Positions 46,758-57,191 of a stretch of DNA of 64,000 nucleotides are shown piece by piece (the stretch's first letter is position 1; every line of letters starts with the position of its first letter). Made by a program: the position numbers and the translations under genes. The DNA is from Clitoria ternatea (lineage: Eukaryota; Streptophyta; Magnoliopsida; Fabales; Fabaceae). The stretch covers positions 186,442,501-186,506,500 of the forward strand of contig CM075669.1 of assembly GCA_037962975.1 (NCBI GenBank). The letters run 5' to 3'. The notes below the pieces were generated by a model. The model was not told where the DNA came from. It made no database searches and was given only the letters and a program-made list of their open reading frames with translations.

Positions 46758-48469
46758 CTTGAGCTTGGGAGGTTCTTTTCTACTCTTCTTCATCCATTAG
46801 TTTTTGGTTTTGCTTTCTTTTGTTTGCTAGAATATTGTTTTCATATCATCTACTTGCTTTGTTAATGCCATGTTAAAGTAGAAAAATCATAAAAGTTGTT
46901 GTTATTTTGAGTTTTTATGATAGTTCTTTCTTTTTCTTCAAATTTTGTGCATCTTGTTTTGTGTATTGGGTTTGGTATTGTTGTATTTTTCAAAAAAAAA
47001 TTAGATTTGGCACAATTAGTATTTCAGTTAGGAGTTGTTACCTTTTGTTTGTTAGAATTTTGTTAATTGTTAGTTGGTAGTTAGAGCCAAGTTAGTTGTT
47101 AGTTGAGCCATGTGGAACCTTTGTCTAGTGTACTAGGTTTTTTGTGTTGAATTAGCCTTGTAGTGAGTGAATAGCCATGTGGTTGGAGATAGCTCAAGCA
47201 CCTTGACTATTCTCCCAAAGGTTCCATTCTTGTCTTGTTAGGAGGTCTCACCTTAAGACTCTCCAAAAGTCATCTTATTTTTAGGATTGTTAGTATTCAC
47301 TCTTAGTTTCTTTCTAGGTTAATTTTGTTTGTGAATGTACATTAGGAACACATCTTATTTTCGGTTCTCATCTTGTTGCATCAAAGAAAATTTTGTCAAA
47401 AAGTTTTGAACATAATCCTTCCACTCCTTTTGGAAGAAGGTTGCAAGTGTTTTTCCTTAAGTAAGAAAGAGACATCTGAACTTGTTTTAGCATTGATTCA
47501 TTTCGATTTTGGGATTTCATTGGTGGTGTTGGGCATTGAAAAATACAAGAGGCCATAAAATAAAAAGAAAGTATTCAAAAGAGAAAAAGAAAAACAAAAC
47601 TCTATACTACCAAAATTGAAAAAGGGTGTTAAAAAGAAAAAGAAGCCTCATAAAGAAAAGTGTGAAGTAAGGCACCAAGAATCAAAATCAAATTTTTGAA
47701 ATTCCCTTTTACTTGAAGTGAGTTATTTGTTTAAGTCTCCATATAGTTTCATTTGACCTTACTTGCTTAATTGTGATTGCAACTTTAGAGTCTCTAGGTT
47801 TAGGTTGTACTTTCCTTTTGTTGATTACATTTTAGTTTCTTGTTTGTCTAGTTTTGTCCATCATCAATTTCAAAATCCTTATCCATAGCGTAGCTTTTAT
47901 TCTTTGAACATTTATTGCTTTAGTATCTTGTCACTCAAAAATCCAAAAACATTTTCCATTTTGAGTAGCCTTTCTTCTTAAGCCTTTTTTAGTTTGTCAT
48001 TTTTCCTTCTCAAGTTTTGTCTTTGAAGTTTTCTTTCCTTCAAACCTTCTTGATAATTCCCTTCTCTATACCTTGAGGGTAGCCTATTGGAACACTTGAG
48101 GTGAGAGTGTAAATTGCTTGGGTGAACTTGACACCAAATGAAAGGGTAAGAGTTATAATGAGACACTTAAGAGATACACTTGTGAGGTTTAATTATTCTT
48201 GATTTCATTAACAAATTTCTTTGGAGTATTCTCTTGTCTTGTTTTGCTAGGTGAGGTGGAGCTTACACATCAATAAAGAACTTGAAGAAAAATTGTAAAG
48301 GAAGCAAAAGCCTTGTAACTAGTACAAATTTTCAATTTTTAGGTCTTGTGTATTAGGTTTTTGTCTTGTATTTTGGACACACCTTTGGACATTGGACTTT
48401 TGGACACTATTAACTTTCATTTGCACTTGTAATTTCGGCTAGTGGTAGAGTATTTGCATTTGGTTGTTA

Positions 48470-48800
48470 ATTCTTTTAGTTAGTTAGTTGTTGGTTATAA
48501 CTAATAGTTGTTAGTTAGATGCTTGTCTTAACTAATTAGGTTAATTAGTTAGTGGTTAGAACTAATTCTAGTTACTTCAACTAATCATAACCGAAATTAG
48601 TTTAGGGATTTTAACCAAATCACAAATGAATTAGTTGTTAGTTAGGGTTGTTAGATTTAGTTGCAACTTCCATAACTAAATAACTACTTCTAGTTAGGGT
48701 TTGTTAGGTGTTGGTTAGTTAGTTGAACTAATTTTTGTTAGGTTAACTAACTAGTGAACTGAATTGGTTAAGCTTGTCTAAGGTTAGTTAATTGTTAGAA
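48470..48800. repeat. TTAGTTAG/CTAACTAA-rich low-complexity block
   Basis: GTTAGTTAGTTG, AACTAATTAGG and related 4-base permutations recur irregularly. No fixed long unit. Confidence 0.7.
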
Positions 48801-48914
48801 ACAACCTAGGACAATCATAATCAACTTAGGTTAAATCCAAACCTAGGACTTCCATAAGCAACATAGGACTAACATAGTAAAAGACAACCTAGGATCTTGT
48901 TTTCCCTTAGGTTA

Positions 48915-49246
48915 CAACTAGAATCCCTCTTTTTTCCTATCCAGTTCCTCCACCACCGTGAACCCCAGTTAGATTCAAGTATAATACACTTTTTAGTTAT
49001 TGGGAGAACCCAAGTACCCTCTTTCAGATCCAGGAAAGAGCTCTCAGAGATCTTTTTTACTTTTGGAAGAGGCAGAAACGGAGCAATCAACCTATTGATA
49101 TTGGAAGACTCAAAAGATTCTTCCAATGTATCATTTCTTGGTCCAATAGAATTCATAAGTATAGGAAGAAGCCCTGTCAAATAGAGATTTTTTCTTTCGA
49201 CCATCTTTCGATTGTTAATACGATATATAAGGACCGCTACTACAAA
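48915..49246 (-). pseudogene. ycf2: nuclear copy of plastid ycf2 fragment (NUPT)
   Basis: The minus strand encodes a stretch near the N-terminus of plastid Ycf2: FVVAVLIYRINN, then MVERKNLYLTGLLPI, NSIGPRNDTLEESF, EGTWVLPITKKC and SNWGSRWWRNWIGKKRDSS. The match begins near 49246 and stops near 48915, both abruptly. About 110 codons remain open with only scattered changes, which suggests a fairly recent transfer. It is not a functional gene. It lies in the leader of element I, upstream of gag. Confidence 0.9.
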
Positions 49247-49374
49247 CCTAGTATTGATGTTTTAGGATTGTTGCGTGTTTTCTTGTACTTCTTTTGCATT
49301 CATCCTCCTCGACTAGTTTGTCTACACATTCCTTGTTTTTGTCTTGAATTTCTTTGACAATCTTAAAAGATATC

Positions 49375-51099
49375 TTCTAGTGATAGGGAGAATAAAACTA
49401 TGCTTCATAACATAATGGATAGCTTGAATAACATCAATGCTAGGCTAACAAATCTTGAGCATAATGAAAACCCTAGAACTAGACATAGAAATCATAGACA
49501 TAATAATAGTGATAGTGAAGAGGAGCCTAGACAAAGAAGACACCATGAGCATAAAAGAGAAGATATAGGCTTAAGAGAAGTAAAATTAGAAATACCCCCA
49601 TTTAATGGCAAGAGTGACATAGAGGCTTATCTAGAATGGGAAATGAAAGTAGAATAAATCTTTAACTCTCATCAAATAAAAGATGAAAAGAAGGTTAGGA
49701 TAGCCACCCTCTCATTCCAAAACTATGCCTTAGTATGGTGGTCTCAAGTGTGTAAGGAGAGAAAGAAAGATAATTTTCCACCAATAGATGATTGGTTGGA
49801 TTTAAAAGCTCTATTAAGAAAATGTTATGTTCCTAGTTACTATAGAGGGGAGCTATTAACAAAGCTAAATAGACTCACCCAAGGGTCAAAGAGTGTAGAA
49901 GACTACTACAAAGCATTAGAGATAGCTATGATTAGGGTAAACCTAGAAGAAGATGAGGAAACCCTAATGCATAGGTTCTTACATGGCCTTAATAGGAACA
50001 TTAAGAATAGAGTAGAACTCCTTCCACATGTAGACATTGAGGAACTACTTCACCAATGCACTAAGGTAGAGAGCCAATACAAAGAGAGAGAAGCCTATAG
50101 TGGGGAAAATAAAGCCTATAAATCTAAGTGGGTAAGACAAGATAACAAGGATAGGTTTGATAGAAACCCTAGGGAGAGCGAAGTGGGCACTTCATCTTCC
50201 AAACCTCAAAGTGAGTTGCATAAAAATGGAAAGGTTTTTAGGAATCAAAGAGAAAAGCATGAATCCACATCTAAACCACAATCCTCTAGATCATCTATCA
50301 TTAAATGTTTTAAATGCCTTGGTAGAGGTCATATTGCTTTTGACTGTCCAACAAAAAGAACCATGGTTTTGAAAAATAATAGAACCTACTCAAGTCAATC
50401 AGAGTCTAATTCTGATTCTCACTATTCAAGTGATGACTCAAGTAGTGATTCATATGACAGTGAGCATATTTTAGTGGATGATGGTGAGCTTTACATGATT
50501 AGAAGATTGCTTGGTAGTCATGTTAAGCTAGATGATACTACACAAATAGAGAACATCTTTTATACAAGATGTTACATAAATGACAAATTATGTTCTCTCA
50601 TTATGGATAATGGGAGTTGTGCTAATGTAGTGAGTCAAAGAGTAGTGTATAAGATGGGCTTAGAACTAATAGATCACCCTAGACCTTATAAATTACAATG
50701 GTTAAATGAAAAGGGAGAGATGTTATTTAATAAGCAAGTCTTAATAAATTTCACCATAGGCATATATAAACATGAAGTTAATTGTGATGTAGTACCTATG
50801 GAGGCAACTCATATCTTGCTAGGAAAACCCTTACAATTCATAGGAAGGTCATCCATGAGGGGTTCACTAACACCCTCACCTTCAAACTAGATGGTAAGAA
50901 GATAGTTTTACACCCCCTAACTCCACAACAAGTAGCTAAAGATCAACTACAAATGAAGCTTAAAAGAGATAGAGAGTTAGGATCTTCTTCAACTTATCTA
51001 GGAAAATTAAGAAAAATAAAAAAGAAGATAAAGGAAAAGGAGTTGTTATCTATGATGACTCTAGTGCCAACCTTTTGGCCACCAAACATGATGTGAAAC
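49375..51099 (+). pseudogene. element I gag and protease, truncated
   Basis: A frame reading SSSDRENKTMLHNIMDSLN opens at about 49375; the codon before it is ATA, so the original start may be lost and the ATG at 49400 is internal. Gag (KLEIPPFNGKSDIEAYLEWE; TAA at 49655; YYRGELLTKLNRLTQGSKSV; LMHRFLHGLN) is followed by the zinc knuckle CFKCLGRGHIAFDC (50308-50349) and a Ser/Asp-rich linker. The protease site is DNGSCANVVS (about 50610), with THILLGKPLQF near its end. A frameshift near 50850 leads to a last in-frame stretch ending at 51090-51099, where LTR J begins. Confidence 0.85.
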
Positions 51100-52876
51100 T
51101 GATGCCAAATCTCCAAGTCATTATTTTGATATGTAATTCTCAGAAGATTTACGCCTTGGCAAGCGCACCAGTCATTAAAATTATATTATATTTGATCGTC
51201 CCACAGGGATTGTGGTAAGTACCTCAATCTTGGACTAGTACAAGCTGAACCAACACAAAGCACAGGAAGTTCATTCGGTTTTTGGTTGTTTTAATGTTTT
51301 ATAGTTGTTTTTGTATTTCCAGAAACAGTGTTAAGATGAAATGTGAAAAAGTGATTAATAGAAAATAGGTCAGGATTGCTTCGGTTCACAAATTCATCAA
51401 GAAACATGCAATTAAAGTATAATCAAACTTCATAATCCAGAGGACAATCCGCTTGTGGTTATTCCCTAATTCCTTAGGCGAAAAACACTAATCCTTAAGC
51501 ATCGAACCTTAATTCCTTAAGTGCTCAATAAACCTAAGAATCTAATGCGAAATTAGAGTTTGAACTCTAACTATTCACCTAAATTGATTAGGCCTGAACT
51601 AGTTAGAAAGCTGGAAGTTACCTAAGCTTCAACCATGATTCCTCACTGGCCAAGTTCTTCCTCAGTTCTGGATTTATCAATCCAGCAATTCAGATCCACT
51701 CCTCAGCTTGTTCGCCTCAGGATCTAGAAGTTGATTTCCTCGCTCACAGCTTCAAGATTCCATTGCAAACCTTCGCAATCCTAACCTTAGGAATTTAGAA
51801 CTCCATCGACTTCGGTTCCATCAAAGGATTGTGGAACGTAATGGAGGAGAGGATTTAGAGAGAGAAAATGAAGTAGTGAGATGTTCGAAGTTTCGAATGA
51901 ATTATGTTCGATGTATTCTGTGTGTATCTGTCTCTGTTTTTCACAGAATATGTACAAACATATATATAGCATCTACCTAACTAACTAACTTAACTAATCA
52001 CTAGGGAAACTAAGTTAATAATTAAACTAACTAACTAATTACATGATTACAGAATAACTAACTAATTACAGCTCAGCTCTTAACAAATTACAGCTCATCA
52101 TTAGCTAATCACAGCGCAGCACTACTAATAACAGCTCACTACTTAAATTACTAAGGTGCAGAAGTAGGAGAGAAGGCAGCAGGAAACAACACTGGTGCCG
52201 AGTGTCTTCTGGAGGGAACAATCAATGTTTTAAACATCAACCTTTACGCTTGAGCGAACTGGGTTCTCGCTTGGGCGAGCTTGAAATATGTACTGCAGTA
52301 TTGCTTTCTCGCTTAAGCGTGATGGAGAAGCTTGGGCGAGAGTGATATTTTGGGGTCACGCTTGAGCGAACTTGCTCGCTTGAACGAATTTTTGACCCTC
52401 GCTTGAGCGAATTTAACTCTCGCTTGAGCGAATGGATTATTCAATCAGCATTCTGAAATTGACGCTCGGGTTCTTCTTTTTATATTTGGTTCCCTGTTCT
52501 ATTTTGGAGTCGGTATCTTTTGGACTCTTTTCAGTCGGATTTGTGAAGTCTCACTCGGATTTTCCAAATCTCGCTCGACTTTTTCCTTTCAGCTTGAGCG
52601 CTCTTTTTCCTGCACCAATAAACAACTAATTTACCCAACGTTTGTTCACTGATTGTCCAGTATTTGTATGTTGGGTTAATGATATTATAAATAAACTCAA
52701 TTTCTTAACTAATTAATATTTTTAATTAGCTTCTTACATAAATTAAGCACTTTTGAAATAATTAAATAAATTATAAATTATTAGCAATTAATTAAATAAT
52801 AAGGCTAAACTAATCACTAAACAATGAATTAAGTCACATAAAAGGCAGAATAATTAAGTCTTTTCAAGACTTATCA
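51100..52876 (-). repeat. 3' LTR of element J (1777 bp)
   Basis: On the plus strand it runs TGATGCC...ACTTATCA. Minus-strand TATA box at 51968-51961. Eight CGCTTGAGCG-type motifs lie upstream of that TATA, at 52247, 52268, 52310, 52329, 52359, 52377, 52400 and 52421 (spacings 21, 42, 19, 30, 18, 23, 21), with weaker relatives to 52610. Confidence 0.93.
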
Positions 52877-52890
52877 CATCCCCAAACTTA
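52877..52890 (-). other. polypurine tract of element J
   Basis: The minus strand reads TAAGTTTGGGGATG, directly before the 3' LTR (TGATAAG). Confidence 0.88.
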
Positions 52891-54428
52891 AAACTTACTT
52901 GTCCTCAAGCAAATATTCAGATTAATTAACTAACAAGCTGTTATTCAACACAATCAACCTTTTCTTCACTTAGTTCATGCTATAATTATTGAATACCGAC
53001 CATGCTTTCTTTTCGCAATTTCTAAAAGTATAATAACTTACACTTCCTTTGGGAAACAAGTTGTTGATGCTTTCCTTACTGGGTCGGTGTTTCACTCTTC
53101 TCTCAGTGTATAGGGTAAATAGAATGCACTCATCACCTGCATACTTGTTAGATAAACATAGGCTTGCAACAGTTCTAAACGTCATGCCATATGCCAACAC
53201 AATCGGATCAGTATGGCCTTTTTAAGCTTATAATGGGGCTGGGCTACAGGCTCTATTATTATTTTTCTGAGTGAGTGTCGGGTTACAAGATGTGTCTACT
53301 GATGCCTTGACTCAATTTTAACTTAATTGCCTCTACTTAGCAAGCTCCATTATTTTCCGAGTGAATGCTAACTTAATAACTTGCGGTGCTTTGCACCTTC
53401 TTTTTCTTTTAGTCCTTCGGACTTTTTCTTTTCTTTCTTTCTTTCTTTTTCTGATCATATTTTTTTTCAATCGGTGCTTTGCACCTTTTTCCTTGCTGAT
53501 TTATTTTTCTTCTCGGCTTTTCTATTTCTCCCTTCATTTCTCTATTTATTCATCTATAACTAAGGTCGGAGTGTGTCCTTAATTGCTGTTAGGCACACTC
53601 TTCATCCCCAAACTTAGAACTTGCTAGTCCCTAGCAATAACTAAGACTGAGCAATTCATCAGTGGAACATCCAGGGATAAATCAGTCGGTTTTTACTAGA
53701 TAAATAGGCTTGTAACGTTAGGTGAATAAACAGAATAAAAGGGTCTCAGGCTCAAACATAATTATTGGGTCAAAGGATAATTTAAAATATTAGGAAGGCT
53801 ACTTTTTGGCCTTGGCTAAATTAATCAAAGAAGGCCTTCATCATTTCTGATTGGCTGGCATATAATCAATTAGCAAGCACTGAAGCAAATTCTGTCTCAC
53901 TAACTAGCATGCAGGTTCACTCAGAAAAGAATAAAACAGGCTCAAAAGCTACGAATATAATAGATAATCAGCCAGTCATGTCCCCAAACTTAATGTAAGG
54001 TCATACATTCAGATTGCTAACTAGCATACCGAGTAAACAATTAATTAATAATGAAAAATAGTTATGGCCAGGGATCATGAGTTAAACAAAGCCGATCAAT
54101 TAATTTATCCGACTAAAGCCTAAGAATCAGCAAACTTTAACTTATTAAGATGGATTTGAAATTAAACGCAATTAGCATATTTTAGCAATTAAGGAGTCAG
54201 AGTAATAGAAGACTTCCCTATTTACCTGACTGGCAGTGCCTGGAAAGCAATTACTCGGACTAACATGCACGGGTTTTTCGATACAATTGAGAAAAATTAA
54301 ATAATAACAACAATCTTAATAAAAACATAAAATTCCATTAAAACACAAGAGAATATTCAATGTTCAGAAAACTATTAAAATAAATTCAAGTCATTACATA
54401 AAAACAACATAAAACACGGAGCAACAAC
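52891..54428 (-). other. 3' untranslated region of J with extra polypurine-like copies
   Basis: Non-coding. An identical copy of the tract (minus strand TAAGTTTGGGGATG) lies at 53603-53616 and a close one (TTAAGTTTGGGGACATG) at about 53977-53993. A CT-rich block at 53400-53560 gives spurious Phe-rich frames. Confidence 0.72.
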
Positions 54429-55080
54429 TTAATCATCCTGATCCTCATTCTCTTCATTCTGCTCTGAAGATGATGGGAGATCAGCTGCCAGGGGTACGTC
54501 CTCAGAGGAAATAGTGAATCCAATGGAAGCCAACCATGCATCTCTGTCAGGTGGGGCTCCCATTTCTGCTGTGTGCTCTACCCTCAATTTGGTGGCAATC
54601 TTCCTGAGCATGAGATCGTGGTTCAAGACCCGATCATAGATTCCAAGTTGCATCTTCTTCATGACCTGCAATTCCTGCAACACCATAGAAATGTCAGAAG
54701 AAGAAGAACCGGCTCCTGCTGATTGCCTGGGACGCTCGGTCTCTCTGGTCTTAAGCTTTATATCATAGTCTTCAGCAGCCTTAGTATCTCTGAACCTGTG
54801 CCTGTCAAAACTTTCAACTTCTGGCGATTCGTTCCTCTCAACTGCTGGGGATGCATTCCTCTGAACTGAAGGAGATGCATTCCTTTCAGCTTGACTTTGA
54901 CTGGGTGCAAGTTCAGAAGAATCAGATATACTTATGGTTGCCACTTCCTTTTCGTTATCTGTTTGCTTTTTTTTCTCACACTTCCTTCTGCAAAATTTGG
55001 TCTAGGTTTTTGTAGGAGTCTCTGTGATCTTCTTTTCATGGTTAATGATAAAAAATGCTGATAAACAACCTAAATGAAAA
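54429..55080 (-). pseudogene. extra 3' ORF of Athila element J, C-terminal part
   Basis: Minus strand: an open region of 171 codons ends at 54429; the same frame continues upstream to about 55080 with one TAG near 55000. It shows a Ser/Asn-rich repeat (ERNASP, QRNASP, ERNESP), a helical segment (VLQELQVMKKMQLGIYDRVL) and an acidic end (ENEDQDD). The helix-then-acid-tail layout resembles the end of the extra ORF of element B. The N-terminal domain is not recognisable; the minisatellite and pol lie upstream. Function is unknown. Confidence 0.6.
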
Positions 55081-55376
55081 TAAGTACAGACATCCAAAAC
55101 AAACACAGCAAACTAAAAAAATGTGAGATGCATGGCTATGAACATTGGAAGAATATTAACAAAGAAACAGGAAAACACTAAGCATATACTTAGAAGTGAA
55201 CGAAATAAGTGAAATAAGTGGAAAGATGGTACCTTTCTTAGGAATCAAAAGGTGCCTTTTCGTCTTCAACCCAAGTTTCAGCGTAGGAATTTTAGGGTTT
55301 GTACGGTGAAGGGTTTTTATACTGTTGAAGTCACTTCCCAAGAAACGCGTAAGTACGTTCCATATTCATTTATTAC

Positions 55377-55377
<1 letters not shown>

Positions 55378-55433
<56 letters not shown>

Positions 55434-55439
55434 TATATT
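55378..55439. repeat. (TTA)n then (TA)n microsatellite
   Basis: About 16 TTA units followed by TA units, between the extra ORF and the minisatellite of J. Confidence 0.95.
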
Positions 55440-56770
55440 TAGGCACTCTCACTCGGCTCACATACTGAATAGGTGGAAGATCGAGTGAGACTGGGAAGAG
55501 ATGCTGAGTGGATTCACGAAAGATAAGTGACAGTGATGAAGAAGACGAATGAATGAACAAACGATGAAAAAGAACGAATGAAAACAAATTCCTAGCAAAT
55601 GGGACAAGTGAAAGATATACCGACCAGATGAAAGTGATAAGTAAATGAAAGAATGAGTGGAAGAACAAATGGAAGAACGACACGTGAATGATTACAGGAT
55701 CCCGAGTGAATGAAAACTGAATGGAAATGATCCTGAGTGAACGAAGGACGAATGGATACAAGAACGAGTGAAAGAATGAATGAATGAAGTAAAGTGCATG
55801 AGTGGGAGACAGTGAATGGAAGACTGCAGAGGAAAAGACCGAGTGAAAGAGTGAAAAGAGTGAAAAGAAAATGACCGAGTGAATGAAAAATCGAGTGAAT
55901 ATAGAGAAAGATACCGAGTGATGGAGATGCTGAGTGGTAAAGGACGAGTGGAAGAGTAAACAAAACAATGAGTGCAGAGAAGGAATGAGTAAATAGAAGA
56001 ACCGATGAATAAAAGACGAACGGAAAAATGAGAGCAAAGCTAAGTGAATGAAACAACAAGTGGAAGAACGAATGGATAAAAGATAGAGTACGGAAATGAA
56101 AGACTGAATGACAGGTGAGGAACGAAAAAGAAAGAGTGACCAAGTGGAAGAAAGACGAGTAGATTGAGGGTGGATGAAAAAGAAAAATACAGAGAGGTTT
56201 GTAAGAAAACCGAGAAAGAATTTAGGTGGAACGACACAATGAGTAAATGAATACCGAGTGGATTATACCGGGTAAGAATGAAAAATGAATGAATGAACAA
56301 ACGATGAAAAAGAACAAAAAAACGAGTGGAAGAACACGAAAGAATGAATGACTGACCGGGTGAATAAACACGTGTGAAAGTCAGAACAAGAAGGAGATAA
56401 ACTGAGTGGATAAAAGAACACTACAGGGGAACTGAGTGAATGAAAATACTAAGTGGATGATGGATCGAGGAAAACACAAACGAAGCATTCATGAAATAAT
56501 GAGTGAAAAAGATCGGGTGAGCTAGTGACGAGTGGAAGAGTAAAAGAGTGACCGAGTGAATGGAGAACAAGTGAAAGAGATCAGGCGAGGGAATGAGAGA
56601 CTGAGTAAGAAAAACGAGTGGATGAAAAAGAAAAACGGAAGACCGAGTGAACACAAGACTGACAAGAAAATATACTGAGTGAATAGGAGACTAATTGATA
56701 CAAAACTGACTGTGATGAGTGATGAATCCGAGTGATAAAAGGCTGACTGAAATAAATCACCCTTCATCAT
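55440..56770. repeat. strand-asymmetric purine-rich minisatellite in element J
   Basis: About 1.3 kb made of degenerate GAGTGAATGAAA, GACGAGTGGAAGAA and ACCGAGTGAA units. The plus strand is strongly purine-rich throughout. No fixed period is clear by eye; units of about 12-25 bases recur. Long minus-strand frames here are Ser/Phe/His-rich by-products of the repeat. It lies between pol and the extra ORF, where plant LTR elements are known to breed tandem repeats. Confidence 0.85.
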
Positions 56771-56924
56771 CTGACCCGTTTATTAAATCAACGATCAGAA
56801 ATCATTTATTAAAGTCTCCCTTTTTATTCACATCAAAATTTGGAATTTATTGAAGAATGACGAGTGAAGTTCAGTCGGGAAAAAGGGTTAAGAATGAGTA
56901 ACAGTGATCCGAGTGTACTACTCT

Positions 56925-57007
56925 CGCTCAAGCTCAGTAAACTTTCGCTTAAGCGCGAAACAACAGCAGCAGCTTCTCGCCTAAGCTACAAGTGCTTCGC
57001 CTGAGCG
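56925..57007. repeat. four CGCTTAAGCG-like motifs between pol and the extra ORF of J
   Basis: Starts 56925, 56946, 56978 and 56998, spacings 21, 32 and 20. Same motif and same spacing classes as in the J LTR and in solo LTR G. TCGCTTAAGCGCGA at 56945-56958 is nearly a perfect palindrome. Confidence 0.85.
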
Positions 57008-57191
57008 AAATGGAAGAATCAGGCTCGGACTCCCTTCTTTAAAACTTCACAAATTTTATTCAAACTTTATTCACTAAATTTTTAGTTTTCTTTTTATTAA
57101 TTCCGACACAAAGCACAAAATAAAACACTCGGAACGTAGGGCTGCCTCCGTAGAGCGCTTCTTTAAGGTCACTAGCTTGACCTTTTGGCAT

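Larger units (their letters stand above)
46758..49374 (+). other. long leader of element I
   Basis: 2.6 kb without an intact frame between primer site and gag. It contains a TTAGTTAG-rich block at about 48470-48800 and a plastid ycf2 fragment at 48915-49246. The rest is T-rich and unremarkable. Confidence 0.6.
45971..51099 (+). mobile_element. chromovirus-like Ty3/gypsy element I, interrupted by J
   Basis: LTR, primer site, long leader, gag and the beginning of protease on the plus strand. Inserted in A/H pol at 45970/45971. It is interrupted by element J at 51100 and continues, if at all, beyond the window. The gag and protease type (CFKCLGRGHIAFDC, DNGSCANVVS) fits the Reina/CRM side of the chromoviruses; the clade is not certain without RT. 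Confidence 0.75.

Noticed and set aside
55423..56770. Long Ser/Phe/His-rich frames on the minus strand
   Set aside because: Lack of stops follows from the pyrimidine-rich minisatellite; three overlapping frames look alike and none has a domain.
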